Assembly: GCA_002914845.1 (NCBI GenBank) | Contig: JXTC01000107.1 | Coordinates: 817,123 to 881,122, forward strand | Direction: 5' to 3' | Source: Trema orientale | Taxonomy: Eukaryota > Streptophyta > Magnoliopsida > Rosales > Cannabaceae | Length of the DNA stretch: 64,000 nt | In this document: positions 1-10,275 of the stretch, piece by piece | Position numbering within the stretch: the stretch's first letter is position 1 | Layout: every line of letters starts with the position of its first letter | The notes under the pieces: model-generated | The model's input: only the letters and a program-made list of their open reading frames with translations | The model's database searches: none | What the model was told of the DNA's origin: nothing | Program-made: the position numbers and the translations under genes

Positions 1-365
1 ACGATTAATAATCATGTCTGAGCTAGTACAACACGAGGCACGAATGTACCGTAAATGTGCTTGGGCTAGCACAACCCAATTAAGATTTCTAGCCCCTCTT
101 TACTCTTATTTATAGGATTTATGGCTCGAAATTTAATCATTATACGACACACAAGCTTTTTTGCATACAACATGTCTCCTTCTAGACAAAGGACTTTCTG
201 ATATATATATATATATATTTTTCCATACAACACCTCTTTTTTTAAATGAATGGAGGATAGAACATACCAATAAGCTAGGTTTATCTTGGTCATCTAAAAT
301 TGTTGGGCCGGCCCAACCCACGCAAATAAAAGAAATATTTTGGTCGATGTCCTTTTTTTTTTTTT

Positions 366-592
366 TTTACACTTTTCTTTAATAAATGTCGATTTTTCTC
401 TTTTTACAGCTAAATGAATACCCATATGTATTTTTATACCTGATATATATACTTAAATACTAATCTTAATTTTTGTATTTAGTATATATTATTTCACACG
501 TGGTATATACTGATATAACGATCATTTTGTTATAACATTTTAAAAATTAATATTTATTTAAAATGGACTCAAAATTCGATCATTTTGCTATA
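366..592 (+). repeat. divergent third copy of the repeat duplicated at 37.4-42.3 kb
   Basis: This stretch follows the same order of words as the start of both copies of the large tandem duplication (37438-37672 and 39735-39950): a T-run, a segment like 'ataaatgtc', then 'agctaaatga', AT-rich filler, and finally a segment ending in 'ttttgctataagacc'. It is clearly more diverged than those two copies are from each other. It therefore marks a dispersed repeat family in this genome and not a unique sequence. No coding potential is evident. Confidence 0.65.
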
Positions 593-767
593 AGACCCTA
601 CATAAAATTGGAAAAATTTGAATAAATTTTGGATATTTATACCTACCTTTTCAAAATAAAAACAAAAAATCCGACCTTGAAAAAACAATTAAGATCTCGT
701 ACGAACTAAATGAGTATTTTTGTAAATATTTTGTAGATAGCGATGACAATTCAATAAATAATGCAGC

Positions 768-903
768 TTCTGATTTCCAACTCCAATTATCCATTTTCTT
801 ATAAAAGCTGCAATAAAAGTGCCCTTAATTCACATTTCTTGTTAAATTTGGTTTTGTATCTTGCTTTGAAGCCTTGTTGGTCATTATCATGAGTCATAAC
901 TCA
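768..903 (+). repeat. left arm of a 6.6-kb-spaced inverted repeat
   Basis: The reverse complement of 7465-7605 matches this segment over nearly its whole length. Shared blocks include 'aaagctgcaataaaagtgcc' and 'cacatttcttgttaaatttg'. The two arms enclose the copia remnant, a gene fragment, the MITE, the alpha-COP-like gene and the epoxide hydrolase fragment. The arms lack the end structure of a transposon, so they look like parts of an inverted duplication of unique DNA. Confidence 0.75.
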
Positions 904-1009
904 TATTTCATGCCTAATTGTCTTTATCAACTGCTTCTTAATCTTATCTATGTCACTAACTATAAAGCACAAGTGCCACCTAAAAACACACACTTTAAAT
1001 AAAAATAAA

Positions 1010-1800
1010 TGGGACAAAATTGAGAATCAGATGTTTCATGCAAGGTCAAAACATATATCAACTAGATATTACAAAATCAAAGAATGGATTTTTTTCAAAT
1101 GAGATATGTCTGTCAAAGGTCCATACAAAGGAGAATACAACTGATCTGTTAACTAAGTCAGTTCTTACTGAGAAGTTCAAGCAATACTTGAACTTGTTAC
1201 ATATTACCTCATACTAAAGAATGGTGGTGACGCCTCTGAAGTAAGGTGCAAATAATTTGAAACTAAGGTGGAGATCGTTATTTTTAGCCTAAAAAATAGT
1301 TGCTAATGTCATTAATGATGTCACTGAATTTAGTGTCCAAGTATACTTACAACCCAAGCTTATTGGGCAGCTTGCCCAACCTTGCCAACATTGCCTATGA
1401 AATGGTGATGCTCTTACTATTTGAAGTACAACAGAAAATATGAGAAACTAGCAGGTTGAGAGCTCTTTAAGTGTATTGAGCTTATTGAAGAACAAGTGAG
1501 ACTTTCTTGGATTGAATGAAGTATCTGACAGGTGTGCAAAACCTTGCAATAAGGTTGTTAGAGATTGTACAATCTTGCTATAAGATTGTATAATCTTCAA
1601 CAACCTTATTATAAGGTTGTTATAAGAGTGCCTTTAGTGTACTTAGGACTTGGGTTGTAAGGTTGACTTGTTATATTGTTATATTGTTATTAGCGGATTT
1701 GTTTTATCTCTCTCTATGTGGATGAATGCAAATTGCTGAATTACGGTAAATTTCTTGTGTCTCTTTTTATCACTATGTTTCATTATTTTAATTCTTCCAC
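1010..1800 (+). mobile_element. 3' end of a Ty1-copia retrotransposon: RNase H tail plus LTR remnant
   Basis: The reading frame at 1020-1217 ends with KVHTKENTTDLLTKSVLTEK, the typical C-terminal end of a copia polyprotein RNase H (consensus K-x-H-T-x-E-N-x-A-D-x-L-T-K). About 50 bases later comes a polypurine tract, 'aaggtggagat' (1257-1267), which in copia elements directly precedes the 3' LTR. The following ~530 bases behave like an LTR: they carry imperfect hairpin words ('aaccttattataaggttg') and a terminal part resembling copia LTR 3' ends. No gag, protease, integrase or 5' LTR is visible, so the element is a 3' fragment and not autonomous. The exact LTR end near 1800 is an estimate. 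Confidence 0.75.
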
Positions 1801-2027
1801 TAGTATCATCATCATCATCATTGCTATTATCATCATAATCGCCATTCTTTCACAACAAAATCTTCAACATTTCATTCTTAATTATTAACATCCAAACCTA
1901 AATGCTAGGGATTAGAAACAAATCAGCCACAACAAAAATGCTCTTGACATTAACTTCCTTATAATATTATTAGTAGAAAGGAACACAACAATTACATAAA
2001 TTCTAGCTAGGGACAGACAAAGGATGG

Positions 2028-2320
2028 TTAACGAGCAAAACATGCACTTACCATGGGGTTGGATAAGCCCATCCCTAATAGTGATCCAAAGAAGAGCACG
2101 TGGTTAAACCACACAAAAACCGTAGCTATGGTATAATTGGTATCTGAAATAGCTGAGTGAAAAATCACTTGGCTTATAACCAAGAAAGCCATTAAGGCAC
2201 ACATCAAGAGGAATGTTTGGAGACAACTCTTTAAGTCCTTATCAATTAAGTCTGTTTTGAGAAGAACATGCTCCAAAAAATTGATTTTCCAAGAGGATTA
2301 ATTAGGAGCATGACGATATT
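2028..2320 (-). pseudogene. unidentified gene fragment with two hydrophobic segments
   Basis: The minus strand has an 82-codon open frame (2276 to 2028) with two hydrophobic stretches, around residues 22-46 and 52-74, like a short membrane protein end. I do not recognise the family. The same DNA (about 2150-2320) reappears inverted at 10098-10275, sharing blocks such as 'cctcttggaaaa', 'aaggacttraagag', 'ggttataagccaa' and 'ttcagataccaatt', but there the frame is broken. Two degenerate copies in one window suggest relics of a membrane-protein gene exon rather than a working gene. A last exon of a live gene cannot be excluded. Confidence 0.45.
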
Positions 2321-3014
2321 TCTCAAAAAATAGAATTAAAATTTGGTTCATTTCATCTCCAGAAGATATAGCAACGTGGATGCAATAGCAGTTGGTAGGT
2401 TTTGACGTTTGGCTGAGTGAATATTCAAATCTATATATGGTACAGAGCTGGATCATATCAATAAAAACCCATGACTTTTAGCCTTTTATCAAAATTATGA
2501 GTTGACTTGATATATAAGTAAATTTCGAGCTTCATTTTAGTTTATGACCACGGCCTAAATCTTATAAATATATGTCCAACAAAAGGCCAGTTGGAAATTC
2601 AATAAAAATTGATGTAATATTTATAATATATATTATTTTTTCCTAGAAAATATTTTAACTTTATTTTTCTAATTTTTTTTGTTTACATTTCTTGTATTAA
2701 AATTATATTTTAAATAAGTATAAATTTTGTAAACTAATTATTTTCTTAATCGTTTTTGTCGTGCCACGTGACGTGCCTATGCCCCTGCCTGTGTCGTACC
2801 AATCTGAGCACGTTTACTTATCGTGTCGTGCTAGTTCGAACACAGTTATTAATCATGTTGTGTCGTGCCGTGCCAGCTTAGCATCGACCTTTTTTGACAC
2901 CACTGGGAGAGACTTCTGGTTCGAGTATAATTCGCACCCAAAAGAGAAGAAACCAAATATGAGACCAAGGGTGACTCGAGTAGGAAAAGGAAAGATCTTA
3001 ATCAATATATATAT

Positions 3015-3258
3015 GGTCACCAATTCAATAGGTATTTTTTTTTTACTTATACATAAATATTTTTGTCTAGCCGTTGGATCATCATCTAATAGTGATCCAA
3101 CGGTTATAACGATGTGCATGAAAAGATGTACATCGTTAATGCTATCTATCTTCCTTATTTTTTACTATAAAAAAATATGCATAATAAATTTTAATTGGTT
3201 ATAAAAAAAACTACTTATTTATAAGTGAAAAAAAAAAATAAAGGTAATATTGGTGCCC
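3015..3258 (+). mobile_element. 244-bp MITE, same family as 41118-41359
   Basis: The ends are inverted copies (GGTCACCAATTCAATAGGTA at the left; the right end reads inward as GGGCACCAATATTACC). The middle carries the palindromic pair 'ccgttggatcatcatctaat' and 'gatccaacggttataacga'. Length and internal order match the MITE at 41118-41359. Flanking DNA is (AT)n on both sides, so an 8-9 bp target duplication is likely but cannot be told from the microsatellite. It is non-coding. Confidence 0.7.
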
Positions 3259-3320
3259 ATATATATATATTCAGATTTTACGGAACTGCCCATATATATA
3301 TATTCAGATTTTACGGAACT
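3259..3320. repeat. 33-bp tandem duplication
   Basis: The unit 'atatatatatattcagatt' followed by 'ttacggaactgccc' occurs at 3259-3291 and again at 3292-3320. It lies between the MITE end and the promoter side of the alpha-COP-like gene. Confidence 0.85.
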
Positions 3321-3475
3321 CTGACCTAACCCGATCGTAAATTCTCAAATTAAATTTAGAATACAAAAATCCATTCAACTGGCCTAAATACAAGTTTTTA
3401 TAGATATAATTGATAGATAGACTCAAACAGGAGACACACGAAGGTTGATGGTTTGAATTTGAATCAATAGGAAGG

Positions 3476-6400
3476 ATGTCGAAAAAATTGGAGACCAAGA
3501 GTGATGGGGTGAAAGGGTTGAGTTTTCACAGAACGAAGGCATGGATCTTGGCCAGTCTGGAGAGCGGTGTAATCCAACTCTGGGATTACACGAGGGCAAC
3601 TCTCATTGACCAATTCCACCACCACCGTGGCCGCCCCGTCCGTGGCGTCCACTTCCATGACTTTGAGCCGCTCTTCGTCTCCGGTGGTACGTACGTACGT
3701 ACTACCTCTACCTAGTTAAAGTTCATATATATATATATATAACACTATCTCATATCATATATAATATATTTGTTATAATATTGTGTTCGCTTGCAGGGGA
3801 TGATCATAAGATCAAAGTTTGGAATCACACGTTGCGGAGGTGCATGTTTAGTCTTGAGGGACATCTTGACGTGATCCGCACCGTTCAATTCCACCATATA
3901 TGTCCTGTGATTGTTAGCGCCAGTGATGACCGTACCATTCGGATTTGGAACTGGGAATCACGCACTTGTTGTTGTGTTCTCACTGGCCACACCGGCTCCG
4001 TCATGTCTGCCTCATTCCATAGAGACGAGGGCCTTGTTCTCTCAGCCTCCTTGGATAAAACCCTTCGTGTTTGGGACGTTGTTGGCCTTCTGATCAAGGC
4101 AGATGCTGGTCAGCACAGATGGGGGAGCAACGCCGAAAGAGCTAAGTCAGAGTCCTACCCTGATGCTTATCTCAAGTTCGTCTTAAGAGGTCATGATCGA
4201 GGAGTTAATTGGGCCGCATTCCATCCATGCGTCCCCCACAAATCGATTGTCTCTGGAGCAGATGATCACCAGGTCAAAACTTGGTACATGCATGGTATAT
4301 CTATCTATCTATCTATCTCTCTGCAACTCTTTTCATTATTTATTCACTTTTCTTTGGCTGCTTATTATAATTAGTATATCCTATGCATGAATTTCTGTGT
4401 GTGTATTTTGCCAAATTGGCTGGAAGATGTTCTTGTTTCTAGGATGTGCAAATTTTTAACCTGAGTGACTACACACGGCCTTTTGAATTATCTTTTTAAC
4501 TGCACATAAGTTTGACAGAAAGAACTGAACCATAACTAATCCTCTTTCTTATCAGATTCATGCACCGGGGCTTGGGAAGAAGAGACTTTGAGTGGACACA
4601 TGAGTAATGTGTCTTGTGTGCTGTTCCATAAAATTAGTGCTAGTAGTATCGTCTCCAGTTCAGAGGATGGGAGTATTCTTGTGTGGGATGCCAGGACTCG
4701 GACTCATCTTCAGATGTTTCGTAGGGAGCATGACAGGTTCTCGATCCTTGCATCACATCCTCTGAAGATGAACATTTTTGCTGCTGGTCATGATAGTGGA
4801 ATGTTTGTTTTTAAGTTGGAGAGGGATCGTCCTAATTTTGCCGTGAGTGGTGATTCAATGTTCCATTTGGCCAATTTTTTTGGTTGGACTTTGCGTTTTT
4901 ATAACTACGCAGTTAATAAAAAATCCCAGTTTATTAGCTCAATCCCCATCCTAAGGCCTCATTGTCCCTACTTAAACCAAGGTGCTAAAATGCTTTCTTA
5001 TAGCTCTACTGAAAATGTTGTCTTAATCTCTTCGGACACGGATGGGGGTTCTTATGAACTATACATCATACCAGAAGATCGTTGTCACAATAATAAGAAT
5101 TATAGGCCTATACGGGAAGCTGGAAAAGGAAGTGGGGGATGGGCAGTTTTTGTGGCTCGAAATAGGTTTGCAGTTCTTGATAATAGAACCAACCAAATCC
5201 TTGTCAAGAACCTTAAGAATGAGATTATAGAGAAGATTGTCATTCCTATTGCCACTGATGCTATATTTTATGCTGGAACTGAAAAATTGCTGTGTAGGGC
5301 AGAGGATAGGGTACTTATGTTTGACCTTCAGCAGAGGATTATACTTGGAGAACTTCAAACTTGTTTGGTGAAGCATGTTTTTTGGTCTAACGACATGGAA
5401 TCTGTTGCTCTTCTAAGCAAACATTCCATTGTTGTAGCCAGTAAGAATCTCGTACACCAATGCAGTCTCCATGAGGAAATGCGTATTAAAAGTGGAGCTT
5501 GGGATGATAATGGTGTCTTCATATATTCAACCTTGAACCACATCAAGTACTGCCTTCCGAATGGGGATAGTGGAATTATTAGGAGTGTTTATTTCCCATT
5601 ATTTATAACAAAAGTTTCTGGAAGCTTTGTTCATGGTTTAGATGCAGAGGGGAGGGACTATGATATTAAAGTTGATGCGACTGAATATCTTATCAAGATA
5701 CACCTGTTGAAAAAGAGATACGGCGAGGTCATGAGTATGCTTAGGAGCTCTGAAATCTATAGACATACCGTGGTGGCATATCTCCAGCAAAAAGGTTTAC
5801 CAGAGGTTGCTCTTCGCTTTGCCAAGGATGAGAAGACTCGTTTCAATTTGGCGCTAGAGACTGGTGACATCCAGACTGCTTTTAGTTCAGCTAAGTTAAT
5901 GGATGACAAGAATCATTGGTACCGCTTGGGGAAGGAAGCCCTTCGCCAAGGCGATGTAGGCATGGCAAAATATGCCTACAAGATGACAAATACTTACAGG
6001 GGTCTATCGTTTCTGTATCTTATAACTGGAAACTTGGATAAGTTGTCCAAAATGCAGAATATTGCTGAAGTGGAGAATGATGTAATAGGTAAGTTCAACA
6101 ATGCTCTCTTTGCTGGTGATATCAGGGAGCGTGTTAATATCTTGGAGAATGCTGGTAATTTGTATCTTGCCTGTGCCACGGCCGCAGTTCATGGCCTCCA
6201 TGAGACTGCGGATCGTTTGGCCGTTGCACTGAGAGATAAGTTTCTTTGTTTACCCTCAGCGAAATCACATTCTCTGTTGGTGCCTCCAAGACCAGTCATA
6301 CGCGGTGCGAAGTGGCCCTTGTTGAGGGTTACGAGAGGCAGCGTTCCTGCTAATGTGGGTTGGAACACAGAAGAGTTTGAGGCTGCAAATACCACTCACG

Positions 6401-6510
6401 GGGAGGGTTTCAGTGTTATTGCCGATGAGGAACACTTGCAGGATGGGGTTCTCAGGGAGCGTGTTAATACTAATAAATTTGGTGGTTGGAACACCGAAGA
6501 GTTAATTTGA
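3476..6510 (+). CDS. alpha-COP-like protein, C-terminally truncated divergent paralogue
   Basis: Three exons, 3476-3686, 3797-4294 and 4556-6510, join in frame to 887 codons, each with GT-AG borders. The product follows coatomer subunit alpha from its N-terminus: WD40 repeats with signatures such as [17 protein letters not shown] and [10 protein letters not shown] (roughly residues 1-310), the second beta-propeller region ([20 protein letters not shown]), then the alpha-solenoid ([46 protein letters not shown]). Known alpha-COP has about 1215 residues and is the COPI coat subunit that binds dilysine cargo tails at the Golgi. The last ~330 residues, which carry the epsilon-COP-binding end, are missing. 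Several strongly conserved propeller positions differ: G11 where the family has Arg, E29 where it has His, and Val and Ser at two usual tyrosines. The stop arises by a 4-base insertion inside a local duplication. The open frame and clean splice sites argue for a recent or still expressed copy. It could be a young pseudogene. Confidence 0.8.
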
Positions 6511-6725
6511 GGCTGCAAATACTCATCACGGGGAGAGTTTCAGTGTTACGGCTGATGAGGAACTCTTGAGGTTGCAGGATAGGGATGTCAGGGAGCGTGT
6601 TAATATCTTGGAGAATTATGGTCATTTGCATCTTGCTTATGTCACAGCTGTAGTTCATGACCTCCACGAGACTGCCGAACGTTTGGCCGATGCACTGGGA
6701 GATAAGTCACCTTGTTTACCCTAAA
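6511..6725 (+). pseudogene. decayed duplicated tail of the alpha-COP-like gene
   Basis: Downstream of the stop the DNA repeats the preceding exon. One block duplicates 6355-6475 (beginning at 6481 with 'ggttggaacaccgaagag'). The next, from about 6590, duplicates 6118-6260 (words 'gggagcgtgttaatatcttg' and 'ggagataagt'), and in another frame it still reads as alpha-COP solenoid up to a stop near 6722. Part of the 3' end was thus copied in tandem and then frameshifted. No match to the real alpha-COP C-terminal domain follows. Confidence 0.75.
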
Positions 6726-6825
6726 AGAAATCACATTCTCTGTTTGTACCTTCAAGACTAGGTTAATTATTTATGAGTGGGACTCGTATATAACTTGAAG
6801 GAAAACAAACTGACATGCATACAGC

Positions 6826-7395
6826 CAAAAGGGGACATCTTTCTTGAATCCACCTCTCTGTGAATGTAATCTTTGGTGCCCAAAGAATTGTAAGTTTGGT
6901 CCACGTCCCCTACTATAAACTAAACAGGAACTTTTATTTGAATCCCAGTCCTTGAATCCCAGTACGTCCCACGATGGCGCTGTGAGTTCCCATTTTCTAT
7001 AAATCGAAAAAAAAAAGTTTAGGGATTAATTTCATGACTTTAATTATCAACAAATTAACATTTATAAGTGATCTTTAAGAACATTTAGAAGTTGATTATT
7101 GAATTAATTAATCCAAAAACATAAAAGCAAATATGAATAACAGATTGTTGGTGACTGTGATTAACTAATTAAATGACAAAAACGCTGATAAAATAAAATA
7201 AAAGTATAGTAAAAGTTGTGAGTCCTGTGAAGATTTGTACATCAGTACATGTGTGTGGCTTTTGGGAAACGAATATTAAACAATGGTCAAACCTAATTTG
7301 AACAAGCATAAAAATGTTGAGAAATATCAATCGAATCTTTATTAATTATCGAAAAATAATAACAATAATAATAATTGATAAACACCGGTTTTTTT
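6826..7395 (-). pseudogene. broken copy of epoxide hydrolase exon 3 and intron 2
   Basis: 6836-6995 matches the first two thirds of the last exon of the epoxide hydrolase (11932-12070), for example 'gggacatctttcttgaatcc' and 'ggtgcccaaagaattgtaag'. The match then continues through the whole of that gene's second intron up to the donor side at about 7390 ('gaaatatcaatcgaatct'). The exon part has indels, including an extra 'tccttgaatcccagtacg' stretch. The catalytic His region and the stop are absent. It keeps the same orientation as the parent gene 5 kb away. Because the intron was copied too, this is a DNA-level segmental duplication and not a retrocopy. Confidence 0.9.
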
Positions 7396-7464
7396 ATTAT
7401 TTAAATTTGAAAGAGTGACTCATGACTCTCCTTTCGAGGAAAAAAAAAAGAAAAGAAAGAGTGA

Positions 7465-7605
7465 GTCATGACACATGAAAGTGACCATCAAGGCTTCATA
7501 GCAAGAAACAAACCAAATTTAACAAGAAATGTGAACTAAGGGCACTTTTATTGCAGCTTTTACAAGAAAATGGGTAATTGGAAGTGGCAACCAGAACTAG
7601 AGCCA
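7465..7605 (-). repeat. right arm of the inverted repeat with 768-903
   Basis: Reverse-complement partner of 768-903. It starts immediately downstream of the epoxide hydrolase fragment, with 'gagtgagtcatgaca' near its left edge, which corresponds to 'gagtcataactc' in the other arm. Confidence 0.75.
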
Positions 7606-8536
7606 AACTTTTTGCAAGTAGTCAAAGTGTCAAACCATGTATCATTGATTAAAAATAGCGTTGTTCTTATATATAGAGGGGGGGACTTAACACTCGCGTC
7701 TCTGTTTTAAGTCAAAATCACAGTGATAACTCCACAAGAAAAAATCATTACACTAATATCCTGTGTCTACAAAAATGTCTAAAAAATCAATGAAATTCTC
7801 AATACTTAATTTAATGATTAAGTGTTGTTTTTAAAAGAAATAGTTTAAATTAAACGAAAATTTTGTCAAGTTTAACTGAAATAGAGGTACCGGCTGTGCA
7901 TGTATTTCTTTTGAATTTTGGGGGTGTCAGTGTGTATATTTTTAGTTCAGGAGTGTCACTATAATTTTCACATAAATCGGGGTACTAGTGTAACTTTTTC
8001 TTATATATATATATATATAAGGGTTATTTTTTCTTATATTTAAGCCTTTTACAATATTAAGATTTTAGATATCAATTTTTTTTTTTTTAAAGACTCCTCA
8101 AAGGAATTAAATTAATAACTAGCCTATTTGGCTAGAAGAACTGTACAAGTTTCTAAAAGAAAATAGAAATATCCCTCAAGATAAATCTTATATTATCTAA
8201 CAAGAGTTTGAACTATTATATTCTTATTATAAAAAATATGATGGCATATACCACCTCTCAGTAAGAGAAAAAGAAACTCTTTAATTGGGGATACCTTTTT
8301 TTAGATTGTTCGTTCATTAATCCATACATGCTTAAAAAGGTTCTGTTTTTTGTTTAAGAAGTTACTTTTACCTATTAAACATATTTTTCTCCTAATAGTT
8401 ATTATGGTCTAATCCAACTGCTATATTTGCAAAACAAAGATACTATATGCTAATTCCTAAATAAGATTTAACATGTAATTTTATTATTTTTTACGTAGAT
8501 TTAAAATTAAAATTTGGTATTAGCGTAACATATAAT
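7606..8536. other. AT-rich intergenic stretch
   Basis: No open frame with recognisable coding character on either strand. It holds an (AT)n run near 8003-8019 and several A/T homopolymers. I see no repeat shared with the rest of the window here. Confidence 0.6.
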
Positions 8537-8727
8537 GGGCCCGTTTGAGATAATTTTTACTTCCTGAAGTAAAAACTTAAGAAGATCTTCCTGGAAAAGT
8601 TAGTGGGTCCATGTTTTATTAAAAAGGTCTTTTAATTAAAAAAAGATCTTCTAACAATTCATCCAAACGCCCTCAAAAGTAACTTTTGGGCTCCAAAAAA
8701 TCTTTGGAAGTCATGCTAAATAGGCCC
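8537..8727. mobile_element. 191-bp MITE, family shared with 30170-30372
   Basis: The ends are inverted: GGGCCCGTTTGAGATAATTT on the left, and the right end reads inward as GGGCCTATTTAGCATGACTT. Short AAT flanks are present on both sides. The internal order ('ttacttcctgaagtaaaa', 'tcttttaattaaaa', 'aacaattcatccaaac') repeats at 30170-30372. Non-coding. Confidence 0.6.
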
Positions 8728-9895
8728 AATATATGTTTTGGAGAATGGAGATGCTCTTACAGAGTAATGCTAAATATTCACAAAAACAATAAATTGTGTT
8801 TAGTTTCACATCTTTCATTACTGTGTGATGATCACCATACATCGCTATTTGTGTTGGTCATACAATATAGAGTGCTAGAATGGACCACAAGCATCAGAGA
8901 AACGCCAATGGAGGCATTTTCTATTCGGGTGAATACAACACTCTGTGAAGAAATACTAGATTTGCATCAATGGAGTTAGAGCTCCCAATAAAATTCATGT
9001 AGAGTTGGAGAACTTCCTCCGATGAGTGACTAGGATTAGGATCACAATTGCACATGATAAAAGACGGGATCCAATTACGTTTCATAATAATAGATGATAA
9101 TGGAGTAATATCATCTACTATTATGGGATCCAATTACGTTTGCCATGTCAAAACAACTCATTTAGAAAAGTTGCTCTAGAAAGGTCTCATTAAAATCTTA
9201 TCTAGACAAAACTCGGTGGAAAAAAATCAAGACATAGAAAAATAGTACATTATTTGTGAACCAGCTATGATAATATTTATTTTATTTTACATGTGAACTT
9301 ATTTTAATATAAGATACCACTTTTTCAAAATAATAACAATAATAAACAATAATTACAACAATAAAAATAATAAAAATAGTACGTTTGATTTTACAGAATT
9401 TACTAACAGTGTACTTGTTCAAAAAAAAAAAGAAAAAACTAACCGCTTAAAACCCCATTCCTTATTTTTTTTGTGATATCAAAACTGATGGTATATATTC
9501 TAAAAGAAAAAGAAAACTTATATATAAAAGTTTTATATACTAATATTTTTTATCAAAATTATTTCCTTACAAAAACTATTTAAAATTGTTTTTTTTTAAA
9601 AATCATTCCAAAAACTTATTTTGAATGGGATATGATCGTAGATAAAAGTGACTTCTTATTACAAGTTATTTTAAACTTAGTGAAAGTATGAGGAAAAACA
9701 AAAATCTACGTGTGAAGTAGAGTTGGACTGTTTGTTGCTCAATATATTACAAAAATATATGTAGATATGTTTATAGGTTATTTGACCAACTTGAATGGCA
9801 AATTTGTTATTAAAAAATAGTACATAATTTATTATAAGATTCTTTTCTTTCTGATGTTACTTGTCTTTCCGATGTGGGACTCTAGCTATAAATGG

Positions 9896-9900
<5 letters not shown>
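8728..9900. other. intergenic stretch without a recognised gene
   Basis: A 97-codon open frame at 8686-8979 overlaps the MITE and has no family resemblance. The words 'gggatccaattacgttt' occur twice (9067-9083 and 9125-9141), a small direct repeat around an inverted 'aatagatgat'/'atcatctatta' pair. Otherwise it is AT-rich sequence. Confidence 0.5.
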
Positions 9901-9927
<27 letters not shown>

Positions 9928-9946
9928 TATTATTATTATTATTATT
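9901..9946. repeat. (AAT)n(ATT)n palindromic microsatellite
   Basis: About nine AAT units run straight into about seven ATT units, so the whole tract can fold into a hairpin. Such a junction usually arises by microsatellite growth at a palindromic centre. Confidence 0.9.
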
Positions 9947-10097
9947 GGACCACAATGGAGATTTTTTAAGGTTGAGAGCTCCGTACCCCGCGTAGATTTA
10001 AATATTCGCTCAGCTAAACGTCAAAACCTGCCACCCGTTGTTGCAACCATATCGCTCTATCGGAGACAAAATGAACCAAATTTTAACTCTATGTACT

Positions 10098-10275
10098 GAG
10101 AAATATCCTCATGCTCCGAATCCTCTTGGAAAATTAGCATATTCGTCTCAAATTAAGTAGACTTAATCGACAAGGACTTGAAGAGTCCTCTAGACAATCC
10201 TCTCGATTTGTTCCTCAACGGGTTATAAGCCAATTGATTTTTCACTCAACCATTTCAGATACCAATTTTACCGGA
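10098..10275 (+). pseudogene. inverted second copy of the 2150-2320 gene fragment
   Basis: Reading forward, this follows the minus strand of 2320-2150 ('gagaaatatcctcatgctcc', 'aatcctcttggaaaa', 'ggttataagccaattgattt', 'ttcagataccaattttacc'). The reading frame is broken by a stop ('aagtag') and an indel relative to the copy at 2 kb. The match stops near 10275, where a different repeat begins. Confidence 0.7.

Noticed and set aside
2761..3204. 147-codon open frame on the plus strand
   Set aside because: It runs through the MITE at 3015-3258 and a repeat-like 'cgtgtcgtgc' stretch; no protein family is recognisable.
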